Source: Bacteroidales bacterium | Lineage (GTDB): Bacteria; Bacteroidota; Bacteroidia; Bacteroidales; Porphyromonadaceae | Assembly (NCBI GenBank): GCA_004555765.1 | Contig: SFHG01000002.1 | Location: 55,043 to 119,042, forward strand | Reading direction: 5' to 3' | Length of the DNA: 64,000 nt | Part shown: piece after piece, positions 33,301 to 41,374 of the stretch | Position numbering within the stretch: the first letter of the stretch is position 1 | How the letters are laid out: every line of letters starts with the position of its first letter | Position numbers and translations under genes: made by a program | The notes under the pieces: generated by a model | Seen by the model: only the letters and a program-made list of their open reading frames with translations | Database searches by the model: none | What the model was told of the DNA's origin: nothing

Positions 33301-33859
33301 CCAGGACGGGAAGATAGACGAGAATGACCGGTACTATGCCGGCAGTACCATCCCCCTGGCTTATGGCGGTTGGTCGAATCAATTGACTTGGAAAGGTCTG
33401 ACGCTCTTCGCCCACTTCAATTATTCCATCGGCCGAAAGGTGATGAACCAAGTGCGTAACGCGGCTCTCTCTTTCAATAAAAACTTCGGGGTCGTTATGG
33501 AAGATTACTCCAAGGTGTCGATTTGGGAGAAACCGGGTGACGTGGCCGACTTCCCCGCCATCAAGTTTGCAGACAACTCCTACGTGGGGCAATACGACGG
33601 TGATATCGACTCCAACATCGAAAACGTCTCTTTCATCCGGCTCAAGCAACTCACGCTTTCCTACGATATGCCGGGAAATTGGATGAAAAAGATACACCTC
33701 AAAGGCATCCGCCTCTCTCTCTCGGGAGAAAACCTCTTTGCGATACACAATTACTCCGGCACGGATCCCGAGATCATCTCTCCCTACACCGGTATAGACG
33801 ACGGCAGTACTTACCCGCTTAACACCCAAGTGACACTTGGGCTCAATCTCCGTTTCTAA
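30374..33859 (+). CDS. SusC/RagA-type TonB-dependent outer-membrane transporter
   Basis: 1161 residues from the ATG at 30374 (MNYCDSPRRFGTRIAFLTLL), giving a clean signal peptide ending GLAGFAQ. Domains in order: STN domain (about 35-90: SASFKDASLVTILNYISG), carboxypeptidase-regulatory-like domain (about 105-185: GKVVDAKGEPLPQATVRVKG), plug (TRELTGAISSLKGEKLQDV, IRGFSSLN, PLYVIDGVPV, SVEVLKDAASAAMYGSRAGN), then a 22-strand barrel ending in the aromatic TQVTLGLNLRF. Works with the SusD lipoprotein 21 bp downstream as a lidded importer. STN domains usually talk to an anti-sigma factor, but none is encoded nearby. The neighbours (M16 peptidase, thioredoxin-like) suggest peptide rather than sugar cargo (inference). 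Confidence 0.96.
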   Translation: MNYCDSPRRFGTRIAFLTLLLFYGLAGFAQSPRNSVSASFKDASLVTILNYISGSTDYSISYDDDVRTDKGVYTVSFDRSPVESALKSLLAKSPFTFSVNGRQIKVFKLQSGEGQSQTGKKYRAVGKVVDAKGEPLPQATVRVKGKNEGILADLDGNFDFPVSSEKGDLVISMVGFTSKTVAYASGKTQTVTLKEDAKTLGEVSVIAYGTKNTRELTGAISSLKGEKLQDVPSPSIQNLLQGHMAGVEVTNLSGAPGGNGSQVTIRGFSSLNTEGINDGSPLYVIDGVPVYSQSGIQTGGVSPLASLDPSTIESVEVLKDAASAAMYGSRAGNGVILITTKKGKTGRADISVNLSQSVTWLPKTPVQMMGNAERVWHLYAAKNRLVGNYDWTTDEIVIPKNHDDAYGWDPLYGGAYDWMWNNGKRRDDFSTMPGILTDSLNTFYNNKTNWWKYMFRTGRVTDASITATGGNDNVRYMINGGIYDETGIMIGSSFRRISFNNNLDINLSPTVQLYSRLSLAYTNMASGTDMGKVQGLTIDPKQTSTLLPGKGTEIEALTLRQLQDIDQKNMNYNLRLNAGIKWDIIKGLTLNSSVAINHFVTSLNIFMPDYLMWDKRSQVDNTKLFMTTLQTENLLTYKLNLDSGHNLDLLCGMTYNTDVLNSTGGTATGGPTNQIKYVGDGWPELKKDEYGTVSAAQKFQTNFEEQAMLSFLGRASYNYKQKYLLDLSVRYDGSSVFGRNVRWGVFPAAGLGWAFSEEDFMKDVWWIDFGKLRASWGRSGQKFQNAYLALGIMGTSNIFFGNAGLKPEILANKDLTWEKSDQYDFGVDLEMLNYRLKLTLDYYYKYSYALLMQTPMPGNVYYVDKMWNNSSAISNEGIEATLTADIIRTDDFRWQMMFNVSRNWNLFRESFDGHDLEKMILGRPLYGIYTFKDEGIVQKEEDIPYYYNSLGIKRPLMIGGEGNLLQVGARKIADLNQDGKIDENDRYYAGSTIPLAYGGWSNQLTWKGLTLFAHFNYSIGRKVMNQVRNAALSFNKNFGVVMEDYSKVSIWEKPGDVADFPAIKFADNSYVGQYDGDIDSNIENVSFIRLKQLTLSYDMPGNWMKKIHLKGIRLSLSGENLFAIHNYSGTDPEIISPYTGIDDGSTYPLNTQVTLGLNLRF

Positions 33860-33880
33860 TCCTTATCCACGAACAAGATT

Positions 33881-35434
33881 ATGAGACAATTTATACCCAA
33901 AAGTTTAATCTCCTCGGGTGCTGTCCTGTTTTTGCTTTCAGCCTGCAACCTCGACCGCATTCCACAGAATGCCATCACGAGCGAGAATGCTTTCAAGACC
34001 GAGAAGGAATTGAATACGACCACGATGACGATCCATTTCAATCTCTTCAATGCTTATAACAGTTTCTACGCCATGTGTACGGCGGGTGATCTCTCGGACA
34101 GGCTCACGATGGGAGCGGATGTCAAGAACTGGAGCCCGGTCAACATCAGTGGGGATTGGAAACCCTACTATGACGCCATTTTTGAAGCCAACCTGTTGCT
34201 CGAAAACATCAACAAGACCGATAACCTCTCGGAGGATCGGGTTAATTTCCACCGAGGGCAGGCTCTGTTTGTAAAAGGCCTCTGCTATTTGGACCTCGTG
34301 CAGCGCTTCGGCGACGTCATTATCACCACAACGACGGACAACCACCAGCCCTATCCCGTTTCGCCTTCAATGGACGTAATAGATGAGTCCATAAAGGCAG
34401 GCGAAGAGGCCTACAGGGTACTTCCGGTCTATAATGACCTCCGCCTCTATGGAGGGGTGAGACCGACGACGAAACAATTTGCCTCCAAAGGTGCCGCTGC
34501 AGCGCTTTTGGCACATGCGTATGCGTGGAAAGGCTCTATGATCGACCTCTACGGTTATGAGGGTGATGCCAAAGCCGCTTATCAAAAATCCGTGGAATAC
34601 GCATCCCTACTCATAGACGGGAAGGTCGGTAATTACAGCCTTTATGACACCCCCCAGGAACTATCCGATGCACTCAGCAATTCCGAGGGAGAGAATAAAG
34701 AGAGCATCTTCGTCATCGGATTCGACAAAAACAGGTACGCAGGAGCCACCTCTCCCAATACGTGTACGGAGTATGTTTCTTGGCCTTTGGACAGTACCCA
34801 GACCCCGTCGGATATTTCTTTCTCCACGACGGCCGTCCTCTTCAAGTCGACTATCGACGAGATGTATCCCGATGCGGGGGACTTGAGACGCTCAGCCTAT
34901 TTCTATAATCTCGATGACCCGAGAAATACCGTTGATGGAGAGACTTTTGCTCGGATGAATAAGTATCATACCGCGATTTTTGAATCGGATCAGACCGCGG
35001 AGTCCGGGAAAGTCTTTCTAACCATCGATGCCAATCTCGATCTTTGGCGTCTCGGAGGCATTATCCTTCTTCGTGCCGAAAACTATGCCAAGCTCGGCAA
35101 CGAAGATGCCGCCATCCGGGATCTCAACCGGATCCGTGAGCGTGCAGGAGCTGCGCCCTATCCTGCGTCACAGGACACGAAGGGTGTGCAGTACGCCGTA
35201 TTCAAAGAGCGTGAGCGTGAGCTTATCTATGAGAATAGTCACCGGTACTTCGACATCGTCCGAAACGGCATCGATTATGTCCATAATGAACTACAAGGCA
35301 TCTTCAAGACCCTTACGCTCAAAGACATCAAGGACGGTGCCCTCGTGCTTCCGGTCCCGGAAGATGCCAAAGGAAAGGGAAACCGAAACACCTTTATCAT
35401 CCAAAAAAACTATTGGTCCCGTTTCGGCAAATAA
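33881..35434 (+). CDS. SusD/RagB-family surface lipoprotein
   Basis: 517 residues. Lipobox GAVLFLLSACN; SusD-like helical core with ALFVKGLCYLDLVQRFGDV (TPR-like pair), AAAALLAHAYAWKGSM, and the C-terminal RAENYAKLGNEDAAIRDLNRI with RERELIYENSHRYFDIVRNG. Forms the substrate-capturing lid on the SusC barrel encoded 21 bp upstream. Ligand is not predictable; the usual starch-site aromatics cannot be assigned by eye. Confidence 0.95.
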   Translation: MRQFIPKSLISSGAVLFLLSACNLDRIPQNAITSENAFKTEKELNTTTMTIHFNLFNAYNSFYAMCTAGDLSDRLTMGADVKNWSPVNISGDWKPYYDAIFEANLLLENINKTDNLSEDRVNFHRGQALFVKGLCYLDLVQRFGDVIITTTTDNHQPYPVSPSMDVIDESIKAGEEAYRVLPVYNDLRLYGGVRPTTKQFASKGAAAALLAHAYAWKGSMIDLYGYEGDAKAAYQKSVEYASLLIDGKVGNYSLYDTPQELSDALSNSEGENKESIFVIGFDKNRYAGATSPNTCTEYVSWPLDSTQTPSDISFSTTAVLFKSTIDEMYPDAGDLRRSAYFYNLDDPRNTVDGETFARMNKYHTAIFESDQTAESGKVFLTIDANLDLWRLGGIILLRAENYAKLGNEDAAIRDLNRIRERAGAAPYPASQDTKGVQYAVFKERERELIYENSHRYFDIVRNGIDYVHNELQGIFKTLTLKDIKDGALVLPVPEDAKGKGNRNTFIIQKNYWSRFGK

Positions 35435-35500
35435 GTGATGGTGGCAATTGTTGTGATGAGGGGGATGACACGCCGGATGCTCCGGATATCGGATCAAATT

Positions 35501-35590
35501 TGGTACGGGTCGGAAGAGACGCGGAGGTCCGTGTCCCGTCTTCGCGCCGGTACGTACGAGCCTGTTGTCTCGGTACGTACCAAATTGGTC
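35501..35590. repeat. Palindromic repeat cluster between susD and the fasciclin gene
   Basis: Units GGTACGGGTCGG, GGTCCGTGTCC, CCGGTACGTACGAG and TCGGTACGTACC. Confidence 0.85.
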
Positions 35591-35705
35591 GGTGTGTCCC
35601 CTGTGTGGCTTCGGTCGCAGTCCATGTATGCAAAATCTCCACTTCTCTCAAATAAGGAACGGGCATCGAGTATCGAGCCTCATTAAAATATCAGAGCAAA
35701 ATGTT

Positions 35706-36365
35706 ATGAAAACAAATACCCGCGGAATATTAGGTTTGGCGCTTGCGCTCCTCTTCCCCCTCTTCTCCGGCTGTACCAAATACAACCTCATAGACGGTCC
35801 CGATCCCGTCCGCCGGCACGAGACCACTATGTGGAAGTACTTCGAGAGCGATCCGTACAACTGGTCGCTGACGATGAAGATCATCGACCGTGCAGGGCTT
35901 AGAGACGTGTTTGAGGGGAAGAGTTCCTACGGCAAAGAGATTACCTTCTTTGGCGTTACGAATTTCTCGATCAAACGTTACATCCTCGCTCAACAAAAAG
36001 ACAACGGGGATCCCTCCTTCTCTCTCGAGAGCCTCACTCCGGAAGAGTGCCGGGACATCATTCTTTCCTGCGTAGTCCCCCAAAAAGCAATCCTTCTTGA
36101 TGACTGGACACCCGGACGCGCTTCTACAGACCCCGAAAAATTGATCGGTACCGGCGGTCAAATGACTACGATGGCAAGCGGGAAAGAGCTTTGGATCTAT
36201 ACCTACCGCGCTCCCTATAACGGCGTTGTCGAGATGGGGCCGAAGCAGATTCACCTTGTTTCCGAGACCACGGGGCACAGTGCCGTCGTGGCATCCCACA
36301 ACATCGTTACGCAGACCGGGGTTGTCCACGCATTGGAGTATAATTTTACCATCTTTGACTTCTAA
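35706..36365 (+). CDS. Fasciclin (FAS1)-domain lipoprotein
   Basis: 219 residues from the ATG at 35706, which gives a lipoprotein signal (ALALLFPLFSGC). One FAS1-like domain: ITFFGVTNFSIKRYI (H1 motif), LTPEECRDIILSCVVP, and the ending SHNIVTQTGVVHALEYNFTI (H2 motif). FAS1 lipoproteins often accompany SusCD pairs as extra surface binding proteins. It lies 271 bp after susD, separated by a repeat cluster, and 21 bp before the next lipoprotein gene. Confidence 0.88.
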   Translation: MKTNTRGILGLALALLFPLFSGCTKYNLIDGPDPVRRHETTMWKYFESDPYNWSLTMKIIDRAGLRDVFEGKSSYGKEITFFGVTNFSIKRYILAQQKDNGDPSFSLESLTPEECRDIILSCVVPQKAILLDDWTPGRASTDPEKLIGTGGQMTTMASGKELWIYTYRAPYNGVVEMGPKQIHLVSETTGHSAVVASHNIVTQTGVVHALEYNFTIFDF

Positions 36366-36386
36366 GACTTGAGCATACCTTTAGTT

Positions 36387-36863
36387 ATGAAAAAGTTTAT
36401 ACACTATACCTTTGCTGCTGTACTTCTCTGTGCAGTACTTGCTTTTGCCGGTTGCCATAAGATCCCCGTCGGCTATCTCGTGACCGAAAACGCCAAGTAC
36501 GCCGACAGCCTTCTCTACGTATACCACACGCCCGCACCTTCATCCTCCCGTGCCACAACCGGCGCACCTTGGGTGAGCCTGCCCATTCAAGGGGTCTCCG
36601 GTACGGCACCTGTCAACTTCGAGTACGCGTCCGTCAAGGCCTCCGAGGGCGGAGATGCCGCCAAGTTTGCCGCGATGCAGAAGGCCGGTCACCTCGATGT
36701 CCGGGGCGGCCTCTTGCGCATCACCCAGGAAGGTGTCCGTATGCTCCCTCTTGGTGCCTACACCATCTCGCTGAGAGTCTATAACGAAGGCTACTCCAAC
36801 CTCCTCTCCGATGTCTTTACGTTTGTCGTCGGAGATACGGAACCAGACGAAACGGAGGACTGA
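36387..36863 (+). CDS. Hypothetical small lipoprotein of the SusCD locus
   Basis: 158 residues from the ATG at 36387 (MKKFIHYTFAAVLLCAVLAF followed by AGC lipobox). The mature part begins KIPVGYLVTENAKYADSLLY and looks all-beta (APVNFEYASVKASEGGDAAK, GAYTISLRVYNEGYSNLLS), with an acidic tail. It resembles the accessory beta-sandwich lipoproteins common in SusCD operons, but I cannot name the family. Probably a surface partner in substrate binding. Confidence 0.78.
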   Translation: MKKFIHYTFAAVLLCAVLAFAGCHKIPVGYLVTENAKYADSLLYVYHTPAPSSSRATTGAPWVSLPIQGVSGTAPVNFEYASVKASEGGDAAKFAAMQKAGHLDVRGGLLRITQEGVRMLPLGAYTISLRVYNEGYSNLLSDVFTFVVGDTEPDETED

Positions 36864-36954
36864 GAACCACTGATTGATTCATTCACAGGGACGTGTCCGC
36901 GTGGGTATCTCGCGGCGGACACTTTCCGCAGATACAAACAAATATTCCGGTATT

Positions 36955-38286
36955 ATGAAACTAAGACAGCTGATATACTCTGCTCTTCTCTTTGCGGCTC
37001 TGCCATTTTTCGCTCCGGCACAAGACCACAAAACCGCCGACGGTGGAGAGGGCATCGATTTTTTTAAGGGAACCTTTGAGGAAGCCCTCCTCAAAGCCAA
37101 GCAGGAAAACAAACCCCTTTTCGTGGACTTCTATGCCGTGTGGTGCGTCCCCTGCAAGCGTATCGCCAAGGAGATTTTCCCCCTCAAAAGCGTAGGCGAT
37201 TACTTCAATAAAAACTTTGTCAGCATCCAGCTCGATGCGGAAGCCAAAGAGAACGTCAAAGTGGCCAAGACCTATAACGTCGCCGTCTTTCCCACACTCG
37301 CATTCATTGCCAATGACGGTAAAGCCATCTCGATCATACAGGGTGCAGTGGACGAGAGAACCCTCCTCGAAGATGCCAAGATAGCGATGGGCGAGTCCAT
37401 CGGGTTCGAAGGTCTGTACAAGGAGTACCGTAAGGATCCCAAGAACCTCTCCATCCAGCAGGATCTTCTTTCCCAGGCGGCAAGTTTCCTCTCGGCTCAG
37501 GAAGGTATGGACGCAGAGAAGTGGGTCGTCCGCATTCGCAAACTGTACCGCGAGTACATCGAGGCCAAGCTCGGTCCCGACCTCATCAATACCCAGGACT
37601 ACATCATAATCACCACTCTTGGAGGTGACGATAAGGAGCTCCAGAATAAAGTGGTCGAGAGCATCAACACCAACCTGCCCGCTTGGATGGAAAAAATGGG
37701 TGATGCACCTGCTTACTTCGTCATCGAACACAATGACCGCGTGATGGAAGACCTCGCCAAGAAAGGGGATGTCTCCTACAAGAAAGGACTTGAGAAAATC
37801 AAGGGCGAATACGCCGGTGCATACGCCGTCATCCCCAAGAGCGACGTGTCTCCCTACGATAAGAGTGTAAAGTATTACGATGCCCTCTACGCCCTTTACT
37901 CGAATAAGGACGCGGACAACTTCATCTCCCTTATGACCGATTACTTCACTATGCTCGGCGCGGATGCCAAGCCGTCCGACTACGGTAAGGCGGCTCAGGA
38001 TCTCTATCAGGCGATAGGGGACAAGCTCCAAACCAAGCACCATGAGAAGGCTATATCCTGGCTTACGGAAGCGCTCAAGGGGGATAATGCTCTCACCGAC
38101 CGGCTCAACTACCTCGTGATGATAGGCGACTCTTACAAAGCGATGAAAGAGTACGACAAGGCTCAGGCGCAGTACAATCAGGCCTTCGCCGAAGCACTCC
38201 AGATGCAGGATATGGGCGGCGTGGGTGAAATGATCCAGGCGACCATTCTCCGCAAAGTCTCCGAACTCGATCTCCTCAGAGAATAA
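36955..38286 (+). CDS. Secreted thioredoxin-domain protein (CVPC active site)
   Basis: 443 residues from the ATG at 36955 with signal peptide (SALLFAALPFFAPAQ). Thioredoxin domain about residues 25-145: FEEALLKAKQENKPLFVDFY, active site VWCVPCKRIAKEIF, cis-Pro loop VAVFPTLAFIANDGK. The remaining 300 residues are helical and TPR-like (ADAKPSDYGKAAQDLYQAIG; GDSYKAMKEYDKAQAQYNQA). Probably a periplasmic disulphide reductase or isomerase; sits between the SusCD lipoproteins and an M16 peptidase, 21 bp before the latter, so it may help process or handle imported peptides. Confidence 0.9.
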   Translation: MKLRQLIYSALLFAALPFFAPAQDHKTADGGEGIDFFKGTFEEALLKAKQENKPLFVDFYAVWCVPCKRIAKEIFPLKSVGDYFNKNFVSIQLDAEAKENVKVAKTYNVAVFPTLAFIANDGKAISIIQGAVDERTLLEDAKIAMGESIGFEGLYKEYRKDPKNLSIQQDLLSQAASFLSAQEGMDAEKWVVRIRKLYREYIEAKLGPDLINTQDYIIITTLGGDDKELQNKVVESINTNLPAWMEKMGDAPAYFVIEHNDRVMEDLAKKGDVSYKKGLEKIKGEYAGAYAVIPKSDVSPYDKSVKYYDALYALYSNKDADNFISLMTDYFTMLGADAKPSDYGKAAQDLYQAIGDKLQTKHHEKAISWLTEALKGDNALTDRLNYLVMIGDSYKAMKEYDKAQAQYNQAFAEALQMQDMGGVGEMIQATILRKVSELDLLRE

Positions 38287-38307
38287 TCCCCCTAAGACTT
38301 TTTCCAG

Positions 38308-41154
38308 ATGAAGAATCATATACTCCCAAGGCTCTTCCTTGTCCTCCTCGGTCTCTTCCTGTCTCTTCCCGTTTTTGCGGAGGAGCTGCCGGACGGTGTC
38401 CGCACCGGCAAGCTTCCCAACGGCCTCACGTATTACCTTTTTTCCGACGGTAGTTTCAAAGGGGAGACGAACTTCGTGTTGCTTCAAAATGTGGGATCCA
38501 TTCTCGAAGAAAATTCTGAGGACGGCATCGCCCATTTCCTCGAACACCTCGCCTTCGGGCAGACGGAGCATTTCCCCTCCGGGCTTATGACTACGCTCAG
38601 AGACCGCATCGGTGACAGCTTTTCTGCCTACACGGGACAGGATCAGACCACCTATTCGCTCTACGGTATACCCTCCGATAACCCGGACTTGGTTTCCATG
38701 GCGTTTGATGTGCTTCACGACTGGGCACACGGCGTCAAGATCACCCCTCAGGGTGTGGAAAAGGAGAGGGGCATCATTATGGAAGAGTGGCGCAGCCGCG
38801 AAGGCGTGTCCCGCCGTCTCAGTTGGTTTATCGCGCCCTACGTCTATAATTACTCCAAGTATGGAGAGCGCCAAGTGATAGGGACGCCGGAGACCATCTC
38901 CTCCTTTACGCCAGAGATGATCCGCGCCTTTTACGACAAATGGTACCGTCCGGAGCTCCAATGCATCATCATCGTGGGCGACTTCGATCTTGACCTGTAC
39001 GAAAAGAAAATTTTGGCCGGGTTCTCGGATCTGCGTGGTACGGACGTAAAAAATCTCCGGGTACGTACCGAGATTAAAGACAATCCCGAGCCTCTCTTCG
39101 GCGCTTTCTCGGATCCCGAAAACGTCTCCGACTCGTTTGGTATCTATCAGCGTGTCGCAGTCTCCGCAGACGAGAAGACAAACGTCCGGGAGAATCTCCT
39201 CACGATGATTTTCAACCGTCTCATCGCTCAGCGCATCTCGGGTCTTCGTGCCGCAGGTGTCGACAAGTTCGTGGCGGCGACGATGACTTACAGCCCGATC
39301 GTCCGCGGGTACTCGCAGGGCGCTTGGGATGTGGTGCCGTTTGAGGGAAAAGAGAAGGAGGCGCTTGACCAAATTGTCTCACTTCGCGAGACGATCCGGA
39401 GGACGGGATTCGGAGAGAATGAGTTTGATGCGGTCAAGGAAGCAATCTTCAAGGATCTCAACAGTCTGATCAAAAGTGACGATCCGGTCGGTACGTCTGA
39501 CAATTGGATCGACATCTTCCGACAAAATTACCTCTATGGAATCCCTGTCCGCTCCATGGCAGATGCGCTCCGCAACAACGTCGAGACCCTCGTGGAGATC
39601 GAAAACGACGACCTCACGGACTGGATACGCTCCTGGATGGGCGACGAGAAGAACATCGCTTTCCTCACCTATGCAGACACCAAGGGCGGGATGCCCCTTA
39701 CTTTGGACGATTTCAAGCGGGCTGTGGCAAAGGCCAAAACGGGTCCCGATCTCGTCCTGCCGGAAGCTCCCGTTATCTCGGGTGCCCTCATCGACTTTCC
39801 CGTTACTCCCGGTAAGATTGTCTCCGAAAAGGTCATCCCCGGGCTCGAAGCCAAGGAGTGGACGCTCTCCAATGGCGCCCGACTCATCTTTAAGAATGTG
39901 CCGGAAATGGAAGGTAAGACTTTCTTTGTGGCTTCCGCGATGGGCGGGCTCTCTGTCATAGATCCCGAAGACCTCCCCTCCTACTATGCCATGCAGTCCC
40001 TTGTGCTTAAGAGCGGGCTGTACAAGTATTCCAGGGAAAGCCTCTCCGGATGGCTCTCGAAAAAAGACATCGAGGCCAACCTCTCGATCGATAACTTTAC
40101 GGACGGTTTCGGGGGAAATGCCGATACGGAACACCTCGGTGATCTGCTCAGCTACGCGTACCTGTTCTTCACACACCAAAATTTTGACCGGAACACTTAT
40201 GATCGCTTTGTCGAGCGCGCCCGTTTCGTTGCCGAGAAGTCGGCATCCAATCCTGCCGAAGCCGTGAACGACTCCGTGAACCGTATCCTCTTCCCGCCCT
40301 CTCCGCTCAATCCTGTCCACGATACCCGTTTCTTCGACGCGATGAAGTACGAAGATTTGGGGAGACTCTACGCGGATAAGTTCGGTAACGCTGCCGACTT
40401 TACGTTTGCCCTCGTAGGCGATCTCTCGGAAGCCGATGCCAAGACCTTGGCAGAAAAGTACATCGCCTCCCTGCCCGGCAAGCCCGGGACGACGCCCCGT
40501 ACCTTTAAGCCTATGGACTTCACGGCTCCCGATACTGTGATTGAGCGCGAGATCGTAACCGATCTCCCCGGCAACTCCGGCAGAGTCCGTCTCTCCTACC
40601 TCCGTGACCAGTCGCTCAGTGAGCGTGAGGAGAAAGCTCTGACCCTCTTTGAATATATGCTGAACTTCCGCCTTTTCACCGTCCTTAGAGAAGAGGAGAG
40701 CGGCATATACAGCGTGAGTGCGCGTGCCGTCTACACCAAAGTCCCCGTGCCCTCCACCAACGTGGATGTATTCTTCGAGACGGAGAGAGACAAGGTCGAC
40801 TATCTCAAGGGGAAAGCCCTTGACGTACTTGCCTCTTTCTCTGACGGGACGTTCTCAGACGATGATTTCAAGAAAGCCCGCCTGCAGCTCGCTTCCGGTG
40901 AGATGGCAGACATCGCCATGGACGAAGACGCGGATGTCGACCCGCTCATCTGGCTTGCCCTCCTGAACGCCTATGTCGAAAACGGCTCCGTCAAGTCCCC
41001 CACAGATGCCGGTAAGCCCTCCGTCCTCTTCAGTGATCTCACTCCGGGCGATGTCCAAGCCGTGGCTCGTAAAGTGCTACAAGATGGAAAGCGGAGGAGT
41101 ATCACGGTTAAGTCTGCACCCGCAAAGGAAGGCTCTTGGGAACGCTCCTTCTGA
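38308..41154 (+). CDS. M16 family zinc peptidase (secreted)
   Basis: 948 residues with signal peptide (FLVLLGLFLSLPVFAEE). The inverted zinc motif HFLEH occurs in EDGIAHFLEHLAFGQTEHF, with the distal Glu in KERGIIMEEWRSREG. Two M16 halves are present (second one from about 500: KEWTLSNGARLIFKNVPEME), the second lacking the zinc site as is usual. Expected to cut short peptides in a closed chamber. Last gene of the first SusCD locus. Odd: residues about 243-256 (GTDVKNLRVRTEIK) are encoded by a stretch matching the intergenic palindromic repeat (39034-39075). Confidence 0.94.
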   Translation: MKNHILPRLFLVLLGLFLSLPVFAEELPDGVRTGKLPNGLTYYLFSDGSFKGETNFVLLQNVGSILEENSEDGIAHFLEHLAFGQTEHFPSGLMTTLRDRIGDSFSAYTGQDQTTYSLYGIPSDNPDLVSMAFDVLHDWAHGVKITPQGVEKERGIIMEEWRSREGVSRRLSWFIAPYVYNYSKYGERQVIGTPETISSFTPEMIRAFYDKWYRPELQCIIIVGDFDLDLYEKKILAGFSDLRGTDVKNLRVRTEIKDNPEPLFGAFSDPENVSDSFGIYQRVAVSADEKTNVRENLLTMIFNRLIAQRISGLRAAGVDKFVAATMTYSPIVRGYSQGAWDVVPFEGKEKEALDQIVSLRETIRRTGFGENEFDAVKEAIFKDLNSLIKSDDPVGTSDNWIDIFRQNYLYGIPVRSMADALRNNVETLVEIENDDLTDWIRSWMGDEKNIAFLTYADTKGGMPLTLDDFKRAVAKAKTGPDLVLPEAPVISGALIDFPVTPGKIVSEKVIPGLEAKEWTLSNGARLIFKNVPEMEGKTFFVASAMGGLSVIDPEDLPSYYAMQSLVLKSGLYKYSRESLSGWLSKKDIEANLSIDNFTDGFGGNADTEHLGDLLSYAYLFFTHQNFDRNTYDRFVERARFVAEKSASNPAEAVNDSVNRILFPPSPLNPVHDTRFFDAMKYEDLGRLYADKFGNAADFTFALVGDLSEADAKTLAEKYIASLPGKPGTTPRTFKPMDFTAPDTVIEREIVTDLPGNSGRVRLSYLRDQSLSEREEKALTLFEYMLNFRLFTVLREEESGIYSVSARAVYTKVPVPSTNVDVFFETERDKVDYLKGKALDVLASFSDGTFSDDDFKKARLQLASGEMADIAMDEDADVDPLIWLALLNAYVENGSVKSPTDAGKPSVLFSDLTPGDVQAVARKVLQDGKRRSITVKSAPAKEGSWERSF
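39034..39075. repeat. Repeat-like stretch inside the M16 peptidase gene
   Basis: GTGGTACGGACG, then AAAAATCTCC and CGGGTACGTACCGAGATT, the order and spacing seen in intergenic copies. Encodes residues about 243-256. Confidence 0.6.
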
Positions 41155-41189
41155 CTTCCTTCTAACTCTGCTTTCGCCGTACTGCTTCA

Positions 41190-41274
41190 GGTACGTGCGA
41201 GCTGATGTTTTCGGTCTGTGTCTCTTTCCGTGGAGATACAGACCGAAAATTTCTCCCCGGTCTGTACCTCTTTT
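41190..41274. repeat. Palindromic repeat cluster between M16 and GH125 genes
   Basis: CAGGTACGTGCGAG, then a hairpin TTTTCGGTCTGTGTCTC / GAGATACAGACCGAAAA (one wobble) and CCGGTCTGTACCTC. Confidence 0.9.
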
Positions 41275-41302
41275 GAGAGAAGAAGGCTATGTGAAAAATG
41301 GC

Positions 41303-41310
41303 TATCTTTG
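41303..41310 (+). promoter_or_regulatory. -7 promoter element of the GH125 gene
   Basis: TATCTTTG (TAnnTTTG), 64 bp upstream of the ATG at 41375 and just after a repeat cluster. No -33 box at normal spacing. Confidence 0.5.
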
Positions 41311-41374
41311 AGAAAGCAAATTTTTCTGCACGAATCGTTTTAATTCATATCTTTTATCCCCCTACATCCGAGAA

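Noticed and set aside
36961..39372. 803-codon minus-strand open frame
   Set aside because: Runs opposite two well-supported genes (thioredoxin-like and M16) and has no recognisable domain.
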